From: Mycobacterium xenopi
Lineage (GTDB): Bacteria; Actinomycetota; Actinomycetes; Mycobacteriales; Mycobacteriaceae
DNA length: 64,000 nt
Assembly: GCF_009936235.1 (NCBI RefSeq)
Contig: NZ_AP022314.1
Span: 1,426,001-1,490,000 of the forward strand
Reading direction: 5' to 3'
In this document: positions 8,677-17,247 of the stretch, in pieces
How the letters are laid out: the number at the start of each line of letters is the position of its first letter
How positions within the stretch are numbered: position 1 is the stretch's first letter
Position numbers and translations under genes: made by a program
The notes under the pieces: model-generated
Seen by the model: the letters and a program-made list of their open reading frames with translations, nothing else
The model's database searches: none
Told to the model about the DNA's origin: nothing

Positions 8677-8862
8677 TTGGCGACAGTGCGCAGCTACGGA
8701 CTGGTGGTCGCCGCCGTAGTCGCCGAGGGCCGAAAGCTCAGAAGCCACTTCGCAGATCTACTTATCGCTGCCACCGCACATGCCAACGGGTTGGATCTGT
8801 ACACCAGAAACCCCGATGACTTCGCCGGACTTGACCCGCTGGTTCACGTGGTCGCGCTCTGA
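8677..8862 (+). pseudogene. VapC toxin remnant (PIN domain C-terminus)
   Basis: A 61-residue frame starting at TTG encodes only the last part of a PIN-domain toxin: A-D-L-L-I-A-A-T-A followed by L-Y-T-R-N-P-D-D-F-A-G-L, the usual tail carrying the third and fourth acidic positions of VapC ribonucleases. The N-terminal half with the first Asp and a VapB antitoxin are absent. M. tuberculosis has vapBC32 (Rv1113-Rv1114) at this place, but the remnant looks like a different VapC subgroup. It is not expected to be active. Confidence 0.7.
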
Positions 8863-8884
8863 TTCGAGCTGCTCGGCCCGCGAA

Positions 8885-9580
8885 CTAGGCTGCAGTAACT
8901 GCGATTTCGCGACCGAGCTGATAGCCGGGTGCCAACGGGAGGGTGTCGCCGCTCCAGAATGAGCCCGGATCGAACCAGTTGTAATACTTCTCGGTGGCGA
9001 GTAGTCCCATTTCCTCGTAGGTGAGTGCCACGGTCTCGGCACAGTAAGCGGTTTCTAGCCCCACCTCCCGCCGTTGCGCCTTACGTCGCTGCGTCGATTC
9101 GCGAACCTTCCTGTCTACCAACGGTATTCCTCGCACCCAGTCGTACACGGTAGGGATTCGGCCGCGCAGCCACCGACCGGTCAGCCGTGCGGTGCTGGGA
9201 AACGGGGTGCCGTCCATCCGGGCGATAACCCGCAGCAGCCGGTCTTCCTGTTCGCGGTTGGCGTACGGGGTCAGCTGCCGTAGCCAGCATCGCTGCCCGT
9301 ATCGGTGCATCCACCGCTGGACAGCTTGTCGGGCGTCGTTGAGCTGCACGCCGCGATGGTTGGTTCCGGTCCACACATCGACGAGCTTGTCGCCCAGCTC
9401 GGCATGCCACACGAGCGGCGGCAAGTCCTCGATCGCCACCGTCATCGCGACGTGGTTGACCGGGCTGTTCGACAAGGTCTGGATAGCGCGGTCGGGCGCG
9501 GAATGACCACGAAACAGCCAAATGTCGCCGGTTCGGGTTTCCTCGAGCGCGCGATCCAGGGTCACGCTGCTGGTGTCCAC
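8885..9580 (-). CDS. Permuted papain-like (YiiX/YaeF, NlpC/P60 superfamily) protein, putative
   Basis: A 231-residue protein in which G-D-I-W-L-F-R-G is followed by N-H-V-A-M-T-V (candidate catalytic His) and, about 130 residues later, by Y-C-A-E-T-V-A (candidate catalytic Cys). His before Cys is the order expected of circularly permuted NlpC/P60 enzymes such as YiiX, which hydrolyse amide or ester bonds of lipids or peptides. The open frame extends to 9709, but GTG at 9580 is more plausible because the extension is low complexity and overlaps a divergent small gene. No signal peptide is visible. Confidence 0.55.
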   Translation of the reverse strand: MDTSSVTLDRALEETRTGDIWLFRGHSAPDRAIQTLSNSPVNHVAMTVAIEDLPPLVWHAELGDKLVDVWTGTNHRGVQLNDARQAVQRWMHRYGQRCWLRQLTPYANREQEDRLLRVIARMDGTPFPSTARLTGRWLRGRIPTVYDWVRGIPLVDRKVRESTQRRKAQRREVGLETAYCAETVALTYEEMGLLATEKYYNWFDPGSFWSGDTLPLAPGYQLGREIAVTAA

Positions 9581-9591
9581 AACTGCACGAT

Positions 9592-9768
9592 ATGCAGACT
9601 GATCCCATGCGCAACATGTGGAAGTGGCTGGGGTTGGCCGGTCTGGTCGGTGTTGCCGCCGGCGGAGCGCTGGTGGTCCGCGACCAGCGGCGGCGAAACG
9701 CCTACACACCCGACGAGATCCGGGCGCGCTTGCATCAGCGCCTGGCCGAATCCGGTACCGAGAACTAA
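9592..9768 (+). CDS. Small single-pass membrane protein
   Basis: A 58-codon gene reading M-Q-T-D-P-M-R-N-M then a hydrophobic segment rich in Leu, Gly, Ala and Val (about residues 12-29), a basic R-D-Q-R-R-R stop-transfer stretch and a short hydrophilic helix ending A-E-S-G-T-E-N. This is the profile of a small inner-membrane protein with cytoplasmic C-terminus. Its stop overlaps the convergent cyclase stop by 4 bp, and its start is 11 bp from the divergent GTG. No Shine-Dalgarno is seen, so a leaderless transcript or a start at Met6/Met9 is possible. M. tuberculosis has a similarly placed small ORF (Rv1119c). Confidence 0.6.
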   Translation: MQTDPMRNMWKWLGLAGLVGVAAGGALVVRDQRRRNAYTPDEIRARLHQRLAESGTEN

Positions 9769-10559
9769 GCGGCGGCTTTCACCGCGTACAGGCGGTGGGC
9801 GCCGGTGAAACCCTTCAATTCGGCCTCGCGACCCTCGTCGACGCTGATATCGGCGCAGTCGCGGATGGCGTCGCACACGGGTTTGCTCACCAGGATCTCA
9901 CCACCGGCGGCCTCGCCGGCGACGCGTGCGGCCATCGCGACGTTGCGCCCGAAAAGGTCGTCACCGCGCCGCACAGACCTTCCCATGTGGATACCGATCC
10001 GTACACGAAAGCCGTTCCGCCGCCGACGTTTCGCCTCGTTGTGCATTGCGTGCTGGATGTCGATGGCGCATCGTACCGCCTGCTCGGCCTGTGAGAAGGC
10101 GATCATGAAACCGTCGCCTTGGCTTTTGACCACATGTCCGCCGTAGTTCTTGACCAACCTGCGGACCAGCTTGTCGTGCTCGCCGAGCAGCTTGACCCAG
10201 GCACGGTCGCCAATGCGCTCGTTGAGCGCGGTGGACTCCTCGATATCGGAGAACAAGATCACCACCCGGCCGTCCGGCGTGACCCGGGCCAGATCGGGTC
10301 GCTCCACCTCGGCCCAGTCGGCGAGGTCTTCAATCGCGCTGCGCGCCGCGGCACCCAGCCCCTCCTTGCGAACCAAATTCGCCGTCTGCCACACCGTCTT
10401 AACGGCTTCGCGGCCTCCGGACAGCAGCCAGTTGCGGGCGTCGGCTCGGTGGCGCAGCTCGTCGGCTTCCTGGCGACTGCGCACCAGCAGCACCGACACC
10501 GCGGCCAGAGCCGCGGCTTCGACCACGGCGAGGCCGGCCAGGATGTAGACCGCGATCAT
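9765..10559 (-). CDS. Class III adenylate/guanylate cyclase, membrane-anchored
   Basis: A protein of about 264 residues with one N-terminal membrane helix (about 3-25), a linker and a CHD catalytic domain. F-S-D-I-E-E-S-T carries the first metal-binding Asp, K-S-Q-G-D-G-F-M the second, and N-V-A-M-A-A-R-V the Asn/Arg pair that stabilises the transition state. The product is cyclic AMP or possibly cGMP. The Rv1120c counterpart in M. tuberculosis is short and degraded, so this may be a functional version. ATG at 10559 begins the membrane helix; ATG at 10574 is an alternative. Confidence 0.85.
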   Translation of the reverse strand: MIAVYILAGLAVVEAAALAAVSVLLVRSRQEADELRHRADARNWLLSGGREAVKTVWQTANLVRKEGLGAAARSAIEDLADWAEVERPDLARVTPDGRVVILFSDIEESTALNERIGDRAWVKLLGEHDKLVRRLVKNYGGHVVKSQGDGFMIAFSQAEQAVRCAIDIQHAMHNEAKRRRRNGFRVRIGIHMGRSVRRGDDLFGRNVAMAARVAGEAAGGEILVSKPVCDAIRDCADISVDEGREAELKGFTGAHRLYAVKAAA

Positions 10560-10824
10560 CGGGGCACCACCCATGCCAAGGATCTTTCCCGATTTCGGCG
10601 CGGAAGTCGGCAGAGCGCCTAGCGCGGGCGGGTTTGGTGCACGGGAAAACCGGTCATTTACCGAATGCGGCTCCATACGTCGCGCATAGTGGGCTGCCTG
10701 CATGTGCGCAACGGTGATTTCGTTGTCGGTTCACCCGCGGGTGCTTAGGGTGGGTCGTGGCCACCCCGGGGGGATCGAGTTGTAGGGGATGAGCTGATGA
10801 GTTTGCTGGTGTGGAGGTGCCAGA

Positions 10825-12234
10825 TTGGCCGAAGGTAACGGACGTCCCGCGGATCTGCTAGTGATCTTCGGGATTACCGGGGATCTGGCACGCAAGATGA
10901 CGTTTCGGGCACTCTACCGGCTGGAACGTCGTAAGTTGCTGGAATGCCCGGTTCTTGGCGTAGCCAGCGACGACATCACGGTCGAGCAGCTGGTGGACCG
11001 TGCCCGCGATGCGATCAAGGACAGCGGCGAAAGCTTCGACGAGGCAGTGCTGAGCCGGCTGGCGGACCGGCTGTCCTACGTATCCGGTGATGTCACCGAC
11101 AGCGGGCTGTACGCCAAGCTGGCCGAACGGATCGGCTCAGACCACCAGCCGCTGTACTACTTGGAAATGCCGCCAGCGCTGTTCGCGCCGATCGTGGAGA
11201 ACCTCGGCAAGGCGGGACTGCTGGAGGGCGCACGCGTCGCGGTCGAAAAGCCGTTCGGGCACGACCTGGCCTCCGCGCAAGAGCTCAACGCTCGGATGCA
11301 CGCGGTTCTCGACGAAAAACAGATCCTTCGCGTGGACCACTTCCTGGGTAAGCAGCCTGTGGTCGAGCTGGAGTACCTGCGGTTCGCCAACCAAACCCTG
11401 GCCGAACTGTGGGATCGCCACAGCATCTCCGAGATCCATATCACCATGGCCGAAGACTTCGGGGTCGAGGAGCGCGGCAAGTTCTACGACGCGGTGGGCG
11501 CCCTGCGCGACGTCGTACAAAACCACCTGCTCCAGGTCTTGGCGTTGGTGGCGATGGAGCCACCGGTGGGTCCGAGCGCCGACGACCTCAACGACAAAAG
11601 GGTTGAGGTGTTCCGCGCGATGCCCGCACTGGACCCGGCCCACTGCGTCCGAGGCCAATACCGCGGTTACCGCGACGTGGCCGGGGTGGGTCGAGATTCG
11701 ACAACCGAGACGTTCGTCGCCGTGCGATTGGAGATCGACAACTGGCGCTGGGCGGGGGTGCCGATCTTTTTGCGCGCCGGAAAGGCGTTGCCGGAGAAGG
11801 TGACCGAAGTCCGGCTGTTTTTGCGCCGGGTTCCCGCGCTGGCCTTCTTACCTAACCGCAGGAAGGCCGAGCCGAACCAGATCGTGCTCCGCATCGATCC
11901 GGACCCTGGCATGCGCCTGCAGTTGGCGGCTCAGGACGGGAACACCTGGCGGCCTGTGCATCTGGACTCGCTGTTCGCAGAGGACCTCGGTGAACCGCTG
12001 CGGCCCTACGAGCGTCTGCTGCATGCCGGGTTGGTCGGCGATCACCAGTTGTTTGCCCGCGAGGACAGCATCGAAGAGACCTGGCGCATCGTGCAGCCAC
12101 TGCTCGATGCGCCAGGCGAAGTGCACGAGTACGAACCCGGCTCCTGGGGCCCCGAGGCGGCGCAGTCGCTGCTGCGCGGGCATCACAGTTGGTCCGAGCC
12201 GTGGATGCCTGGGGACAAGCACGCACGACGGTAA
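10825..12234 (+). CDS. zwf: Glucose-6-phosphate 1-dehydrogenase
   Basis: A 469-residue enzyme oxidising glucose-6-phosphate to 6-phosphogluconolactone with NAD(P)+, opening the oxidative pentose phosphate pathway. G-I-T-G-D-L-A at residues 16-22 is the nucleotide motif; R-V-D-H-F-L-G-K near residue 170 is the substrate-binding signature with its Lys. The start is TTG, with GGAGG 8 nt upstream, so the unusual codon is supported. It is followed by gnd with a 10-bp gap and forms the Rv1121-Rv1122 type pair. Confidence 0.95.
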   Translation: MAEGNGRPADLLVIFGITGDLARKMTFRALYRLERRKLLECPVLGVASDDITVEQLVDRARDAIKDSGESFDEAVLSRLADRLSYVSGDVTDSGLYAKLAERIGSDHQPLYYLEMPPALFAPIVENLGKAGLLEGARVAVEKPFGHDLASAQELNARMHAVLDEKQILRVDHFLGKQPVVELEYLRFANQTLAELWDRHSISEIHITMAEDFGVEERGKFYDAVGALRDVVQNHLLQVLALVAMEPPVGPSADDLNDKRVEVFRAMPALDPAHCVRGQYRGYRDVAGVGRDSTTETFVAVRLEIDNWRWAGVPIFLRAGKALPEKVTEVRLFLRRVPALAFLPNRRKAEPNQIVLRIDPDPGMRLQLAAQDGNTWRPVHLDSLFAEDLGEPLRPYERLLHAGLVGDHQLFAREDSIEETWRIVQPLLDAPGEVHEYEPGSWGPEAAQSLLRGHHSWSEPWMPGDKHARR

Positions 12235-12244
12235 GGAGGACGGG

Positions 12245-13273
12245 ATGCAGCTGGGGATGATCGGCCTGGGCCGGATGGGCGCCAACATCGTCCGTCGGCT
12301 GGTCAAAGACGGACATGAATGCGTGGTCTACGACCACGATCCTGACGCCGTCAAGGCGATGGCCGGCGAAGACAACACCATTGGTGTCTCATCGCTGGCT
12401 GAACTGGCACAGAAACTCAACACGCCGCGGGTGGTGTGGGTGATGGTGCCCGCCGGTGACATCACGACCGGCGTGATCGAGGACCTGGCCAAGACGCTTG
12501 ACTCTGGCGACATCGTGATCGACGGCGGTAACTCGTACTACCGCGACGATATCCGTCATTCAAAGATCTTGGCGGAGCGCGGAATTCGGTTACTCGACTG
12601 CGGGACCAGTGGTGGCGTGTGGGGGCGAGAGCGCGGTTACTGCCTGATGATCGGCGGCGACGCGGATGCCGTCGCGCACGCTGAGCCGATCTTCGCCACC
12701 GTCGCACCCGGGGTGGACGCGGCCCCGCGCACACCTGGCCGGGAAGGTGAAGTCGCCCAGTCCGAAAAGGGCTATCTGCACTGCGGACCGACCGGTGCGG
12801 GACACTTCGTGAAGATGGTGCACAACGGGATTGAGTACGGGATGATGGCCTCGCTTGCTGAGGGTCTGAACATCCTGCGCAACGCCGACGTGGGCGCCCG
12901 CATCCAGAAAGGCAAAGGCGACGCGGAAACCGCGCCGCTGCCAAATCCCGAGTTCTACACGTACAACTTCGACATACCCGAGGTTGCCGAACTGTGGCGT
13001 CGCGGAAGCGTGATCGGCTCCTGGCTGCTGGACCTGACGGCGATCGCGCTACACGAATCGCCTGAGCTAAGCGAGTTCTCCGGTCGTGTTTCCGACTCCG
13101 GTGAGGGCCGCTGGACCTCCATCGCAGCGATCGACGAGGGCGTTCCCACGCCAGTGCTCACCACCGCGCTGCAGTCCCGGTTTGCCTCACGCGACCTCGA
13201 TGACTTCGCCAACAAGGCGCTCTCGGCGATGCGCAAGCAGTTCGGCGGGCATGCGGAAAAGCCGGCTCAATAA
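12245..13273 (+). CDS. gnd: 6-phosphogluconate dehydrogenase, decarboxylating (short type)
   Basis: A 342-residue enzyme that converts 6-phosphogluconate to ribulose-5-phosphate and CO2. G-L-G-R-M-G at residues 7-12 binds NAD(P); G-H-F-V-K-M-V-H-N-G-I-E-Y near residue 187 carries the catalytic Lys. At about 340 residues it is the short GndA-like type, not the 470-residue form. AAGGAGG overlaps the zwf stop and lies 5 nt before the ATG, so translation is coupled to zwf. An upstream in-frame extension to 11990 overlaps zwf and is rejected. Confidence 0.94.
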   Translation: MQLGMIGLGRMGANIVRRLVKDGHECVVYDHDPDAVKAMAGEDNTIGVSSLAELAQKLNTPRVVWVMVPAGDITTGVIEDLAKTLDSGDIVIDGGNSYYRDDIRHSKILAERGIRLLDCGTSGGVWGRERGYCLMIGGDADAVAHAEPIFATVAPGVDAAPRTPGREGEVAQSEKGYLHCGPTGAGHFVKMVHNGIEYGMMASLAEGLNILRNADVGARIQKGKGDAETAPLPNPEFYTYNFDIPEVAELWRRGSVIGSWLLDLTAIALHESPELSEFSGRVSDSGEGRWTSIAAIDEGVPTPVLTTALQSRFASRDLDDFANKALSAMRKQFGGHAEKPAQ

Positions 13274-14145
13274 CGGCTTGTTCCGGGCGCGACGAAAGCG
13301 ACCACAGCCTCGCTGAACGCGTCGTTGTCGTCGCCGGCCGCGGTGTGCCCGGCGTCGGACAGTTCGACGAATTCTGCATGGGGCACCGTGGCCAGGAAAT
13401 GCTGAACGCCCTCGGGGCTCACCACATCGGAAAGCTTGCCGCGGATCAACAAGACCGGGATCTTCAGGTCGCTGGCGGCCCGCTCGAACTTCTCGGTGCG
13501 CAGCTGCGGGTCATCGCCGGGTTTGGTCATAAACGCCGGATCCCAGTGCCAGTACCAGCGCCCGTCGCGCAGGCGCAGGTTCTTCTTCAAGCCCTCCGGG
13601 CTGCGCGGCCTTTTGCGGTAGGGCAGATAAGCGGCGACGGCGTCAGCGGCTTCCTCGAGTGAGCTAAACCCGTGAATATGGTTAAACATGAAATCGCGTA
13701 TACGTGCGCTGCCGCGTTTTTCGAATCGCGGCACCACGTCGACCAGTACCAGTCGGGTCACCTTTTCCGGGCCGGCCCGGTGCGCGACCAGGATGCCGGT
13801 CAGTCCGCCCATGCTGGCTCCGATCACAATGACTGGCCGGCCGATCGCATCCAAGACGTGCATCACATCGGAGGTCAAGGTTTCGACGGCATAGTCGGCG
13901 TCGGGCGCGCGGTCGCTGTCGCCGTGCCCGCGGCTGTCAAGCGCCACCACATGAAACCCCTTGTCGGCGAGGATCTGACCGGTGTTCTTCCACGAGAACC
14001 TGTTTTGACCGCCCCCATGCAACATCAGAACCGTGGGCCGATCGGCCGACGCGGCCAAGCCGCGGTTCCACTCGTCAGCGACCAGAGTGATCCCGCCGGC
14101 GCCGGAAAACGTAACGGTCCGAGGTTTGCTGTTCACGGTGTTCAC
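13267..14145 (-). CDS. bpoB: Alpha/beta hydrolase, BpoB/peroxidase-like
   Basis: A 292-residue alpha/beta hydrolase. H-G-G-G at residues 43-46 forms the oxyanion region, G-A-S-M-G contains the nucleophile Ser111, G-K-L-S-D-V supplies the acid and D-A-G-H-T the His near the end. Position next to zwf-gnd and overall length match Rv1123c, annotated as a non-haem peroxidase; esterase activity is equally possible. Its 3' end overlaps the convergent gnd stop by 7 bp. Confidence 0.8.
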   Translation of the reverse strand: MNTVNSKPRTVTFSGAGGITLVADEWNRGLAASADRPTVLMLHGGGQNRFSWKNTGQILADKGFHVVALDSRGHGDSDRAPDADYAVETLTSDVMHVLDAIGRPVIVIGASMGGLTGILVAHRAGPEKVTRLVLVDVVPRFEKRGSARIRDFMFNHIHGFSSLEEAADAVAAYLPYRKRPRSPEGLKKNLRLRDGRWYWHWDPAFMTKPGDDPQLRTEKFERAASDLKIPVLLIRGKLSDVVSPEGVQHFLATVPHAEFVELSDAGHTAAGDDNDAFSEAVVAFVAPGTSRY

Positions 14146-14197
14146 AAGCGTCCTTCCGCCGAATTACGCCTGACGTTACCGGCAGCAGATCCTGGTC

Positions 14198-15373
14198 TCA
14201 CCAGTGGTCGTCGTTGAGCACAGCGCCGGGCGCCGGCGGCAGCGGCGCACCGGGGAACAACTCGTTGAACGCACCGAATAGCACACGATCACGGGTGGTG
14301 TGGTCGACTTCGTCGAAGAGCTCATGCAGAGTCGACTGGGTGTGGCCGAATGTGCCCTCGATATGCGGATAGTCGCTGCCCCACAACACATTGTTAAAGC
14401 CCATCGCCGCCACCGCGGCGATCGCCGAGGCGTCGTGCTGAAACGACGCGTACACCTGCGAGTAGATGATCTCCCGCGGACTGCGAGATAACTTGGGCCG
14501 CACTACCATTGCATGCTGGCGATAGCCCTCTTCCATGCGGTCGGCGATGAACGGCACCCATGTTGCCCCGCCTTCGGACACCAGCACCTTGAGGCTCGGG
14601 TGGCGGTCCAGTGCGCCGCATGCCACCAGCTTCATCACCGCCCGCTGCCCGCCGAACGACGTCTCGGTGTAATTGAGCACCGCCCCGCCCGGCCCGTGGT
14701 AGGTCACCCCGATCGAACCGCCGCCGGCGAAATCGATGGGCTCGGTCCCGATGTGGAAGGCGATGACCATGCCCAAGTCTTCGGCCGTGGTCCAAAACGG
14801 CTCCCACTCCGCCTGGTGGTAATCCCGCTGCGCGGGATGGGGAGCAACGGGCAAAAACACTGCATTGAATCCCATTGCGGCGCAACGCTGTAGTTCGCTG
14901 ACCGCGTCGTCGATGTCCAGCGTCGACACCTGCGCGGTGGGGATGAGCCGCGGCGAGTAGTCCATCAATGTCTCTTTGGCCCAGTCGTTGGAGGCCTTCA
15001 GCGCTTCGCGCAGCAGCTCCGGCGTCCGAAACGAGCTCGACCACATCCCCAGCGACGGGAACACCAACTCCGACCAGATGCCTTCCTGGTCGAGGTCGGC
15101 CAACCGCTTGCTTACGTCGTGCGAGCCAGCGGCCGACACCATCGCCGCCATGAACTCTTGTTGCGCGACGCTCGGCAGCCGGCGTCGAAAAACCTGGCCG
15201 TCGACGTAGATCGTCTCCCACCGGCCATCGGCGTCTTTTTCTACCCGGGGTACCAGCTCGGCCAGCCGCTTGGGAAGCCGGGTCCGCCACAGGTCGGCGG
15301 GCTCGATGAAATGCGAGTCTGCCGAGTTGGCCCACAGCTTGACCGGTGTTTCATGCTCTACGGTGACAGTCAT
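14198..15373 (-). CDS. Amidohydrolase family protein (ACMSD/TIM-barrel type)
   Basis: A 391-residue metal-dependent hydrolase of the amidohydrolase_2 type. S-A-D-S-H-F-I-E-P near the start occupies the place of the metal-binding D-x-H motif. H-I-G-T and G-S-D-Y-P-H-x-E-G (the conserved Asp near residue 330) are present. Such enzymes decarboxylate or hydrolyse aromatic or polyketide-like substrates; the substrate is unknown. ATG at 15373 is preferred over 15403, because the upstream Met lies next to a 21-bp palindrome. It has no counterpart I recall at this position in M. tuberculosis. Confidence 0.75.
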   Translation of the reverse strand: MTVTVEHETPVKLWANSADSHFIEPADLWRTRLPKRLAELVPRVEKDADGRWETIYVDGQVFRRRLPSVAQQEFMAAMVSAAGSHDVSKRLADLDQEGIWSELVFPSLGMWSSSFRTPELLREALKASNDWAKETLMDYSPRLIPTAQVSTLDIDDAVSELQRCAAMGFNAVFLPVAPHPAQRDYHQAEWEPFWTTAEDLGMVIAFHIGTEPIDFAGGGSIGVTYHGPGGAVLNYTETSFGGQRAVMKLVACGALDRHPSLKVLVSEGGATWVPFIADRMEEGYRQHAMVVRPKLSRSPREIIYSQVYASFQHDASAIAAVAAMGFNNVLWGSDYPHIEGTFGHTQSTLHELFDEVDHTTRDRVLFGAFNELFPGAPLPPAPGAVLNDDHW

Positions 15374-15405
15374 CGGTTTTCTTGGCGAATGACGACAGAG
15401 CACGA

Positions 15406-15426
15406 TATTAGAATCTGATTCTAATA
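15406..15426. promoter_or_regulatory. Palindromic operator upstream of the amidohydrolase gene
   Basis: Perfect inverted repeat with 10-bp arms TATTAGAATC and GATTCTAATA separated by one base, 33 bp upstream of the chosen ATG. The symmetry and size suit a TetR-family dimer. It is AT-rich against a GC-rich background. A TetR gene lies 420 bp away on the same strand, past a VOC pseudogene, and is a candidate for the cognate repressor. The AAT/ATT half-sites do not fit the KstR consensus. Confidence 0.65.
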
Positions 15427-15507
15427 CTTGTCAACGCGCTGCCGCGATGATTTTCCGGCCTCACTTGAGTCGATCCGGGCGATGAGGACGACGCTAAGGA
15501 GGCGCCG

Positions 15508-15838
15508 ATGCCGGCGATCACTCCGGCACCTGGTTTGACGACAACTCGGAGGAAGCCGCCGAGTTCTACACCTCGGTCTTCCCCAACTCGCGGATCGAGG
15601 CGCTCAACCGCTTCCCCGAGGCGCGCCCCGGGGAGGCCGGTGAGGTGGTGTTCGACACGTTTGTGCTCGAGGGCAGCGGCTTTTGCGGGATCAACGGTGG
15701 CCCGCAGTTCCCGTTCACCGAAGCGGTGTTGCCTCTGGTCAGTTGTGTAGACCAAGAAGAGGGCCGAGCGGCCACCAAGGCCATGTTGGGCATGCGCAAG
15801 ATCGTCATTGCCGATCTTGAAGAAGCCGTGCGCAGGTT
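15508..15838 (+). pseudogene. VOC/PhnB-like (3-demethylubiquinone methyltransferase-type) protein, degraded
   Basis: The start M-P-A-I-T-P at 15508 is in one frame and the continuation in another: W-F-D-D-N-S-E-E-A-A-E-F-Y, then S-V-F-P-N-S-R-I, N-G-G-P-Q-F-P-F-T-E-A and A-T-K-A-M-L-G-M-R-K-I. These are PhnB/VOC glyoxalase-fold signatures. Besides the early frameshift near 15,530, about 50 residues are missing between C-V-D-Q-E and the A-M-L-G-M tail. It is therefore a pseudogene with a frameshift and an internal deletion. Confidence 0.75.
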
Positions 15839-15841
15839 TGA

Positions 15842-16474
15842 TCACCCGATCAGCCGGTCGATCCACTCGACCGTGGCCTCGATAATGGCCGTCACCTCGC
15901 TGCGGTCCTCGCACTCGGCCGCCATGAGCGACGACTCCGCCATGGTTGCCACCAGGATTCGGCGCAGCAGCTGAGCGCGCAACGAGTCGTCCAACTCCAG
16001 GACCGACATCCAGCTGCCGAAGGCTGCGGTCATGCGTTTGCGCCGCGCGGTCTCGAACCCAGCCGGTGTGTCGTCGGATACCAGCACCCTGGCTGCGCGC
16101 CGGTTTTCCCACATTGCCTCCAGGTATGCCCGGACGTGCAGCTCGAAGGCGCGCCGGCTGTCGAGCCGCTCGCTGGCTTGGTGCAGCGCCGCCTCGATAC
16201 GGCTGTCGACGGATTGGGCCATGTGCTCGAAGATGGCCAGAAACAGCTCTTTCTTTCCGCCGAAGTGGTGATAGATGCTGCCGATGCTGGCGCCTGACGC
16301 GGCCACGACATCGGCCAGCGTGGCGCCGGTGAAGCCCTTGGTCGCGAAGATATCGGTCGCCGCGTCGAGGATGCGCCCTTGAGTCGCATCCGTTTTGGCC
16401 CAGCGGCGGGCGGGGGGCGCGTCGCGGCCGGCGTTCGGGATGCCTTCCGTCGGCGTCTGGGCCGAAGTCGCCAT
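15842..16474 (-). CDS. TetR/AcrR family transcriptional regulator
   Basis: A 210-residue regulator. The DNA-binding domain spans about residues 26-75: I-L-D-A-A-T-D-I-F-A-T-K-G-F-T-G-A-T, then A-S-I-G-S-I-Y-H-H-F, the usual recognition helix, and K-K-E-L-F. The rest is a helical ligand-binding domain. The open frame extends to 16786, but M-A-T-S-A-Q at 16474 gives a normal N-terminus. It is divergent from two Mce-associated genes and on the same strand as the amidohydrolase, so it may control either. Confidence 0.88.
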   Translation of the reverse strand: MATSAQTPTEGIPNAGRDAPPARRWAKTDATQGRILDAATDIFATKGFTGATLADVVAASGASIGSIYHHFGGKKELFLAIFEHMAQSVDSRIEAALHQASERLDSRRAFELHVRAYLEAMWENRRAARVLVSDDTPAGFETARRKRMTAAFGSWMSVLELDDSLRAQLLRRILVATMAESSLMAAECEDRSEVTAIIEATVEWIDRLIG

Positions 16475-16650
16475 AAGAAGACGGTAACGCGGCCTGCCAT
16501 GCCGCAACCGGCGCGGAGCACGACGTTGGCCCCGACAGCCGCCTCGGGGCGGCGTCGCGGGGTGCAGGCCAGCCGCTTGGACGTACGTTGGACCGTACCG
16601 GCAGCTGTATGCCGGCCGATCGGTCTGGAAGCGGCCGAACAGGAGCGAAC

Positions 16651-17247
16651 ATGGCAGACGATGCGGCGGAACCGAAATCGAGCGGGTCCACCACGGACGG
16701 CGAGCCGGAAAGTGCCGGTGTGACAGCCTACGCCGGCCAAGCCCCGCCGCCCCCGTACCGGGTGATGGCGGCTGATCGCTGGGCATTGGTCGCCGGGTTG
16801 ACCGCCGTGGTGGTCTTGAGCGCCTTGGTCGGATGGCTCGGGTTCCGCGCCTACCAGTCCCATACCGCAGAGGTGCAGCGCAACATTTACCTCGAGGTCG
16901 CCCGGCAGGGTGCGGTCAACCTCACCACATTCGACTACCAGCATGTCGACGCGGACGTCCAGCGCATTCTGGGATCGGCGACCGGAAGCTTCTACGACAA
17001 CTTCTCTCATCGATCGCGCTCGTTCGTCGACACCGTCAAACGTTCGCAGTCAAAGTCGGCCGGTACGGTGACCGAGGCTGGGGTGGAATCGCAGACGCGT
17101 GACCAAGGCCAGGTGCTGGTGGCGGTTACCGTAAAGACTGTCAACTCCGGCAGAGCGGAACAAGAACCTCAGGCCTTGCGGATGCGTATCACCGTGCACA
17201 AGGTGGGCGATGGGGGCAAGGTCTCCAACGTCGCATTCCTGTCATGA
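16651..17247 (+). CDS. Mce-associated membrane protein
   Basis: A 198-residue protein with a hydrophilic N-terminus, one membrane helix near residues 45-67 and an extracytoplasmic domain with N-L-T-T-F-D-Y, D-V-Q-R-I-L, G-S-F-Y-D-N-F-S and T-V-K-T-V-N features. These match Mas proteins (Rv0175-Rv0178 type), which accompany Mce lipid importers and are thought to stabilise them. ATG at 16651 has AGGAGC 5 nt before it. Two Mas genes are present here without mce genes, like the orphaned pairs elsewhere in mycobacteria. Confidence 0.8.
   Translation: MADDAAEPKSSGSTTDGEPESAGVTAYAGQAPPPPYRVMAADRWALVAGLTAVVVLSALVGWLGFRAYQSHTAEVQRNIYLEVARQGAVNLTTFDYQHVDADVQRILGSATGSFYDNFSHRSRSFVDTVKRSQSKSAGTVTEAGVESQTRDQGQVLVAVTVKTVNSGRAEQEPQALRMRITVHKVGDGGKVSNVAFLS

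Noticed and set aside
11990..12244. Upstream extension of gnd
   Set aside because: Lies within zwf in another frame; the true ATG at 12245 has a strong ribosome binding site and begins the NAD motif.
16475..16786. 104-codon N-terminal extension of the TetR gene
   Set aside because: Low-complexity Arg/Pro-rich sequence overlapping the divergent Mas gene; the TetR domain starts normally from 16474.
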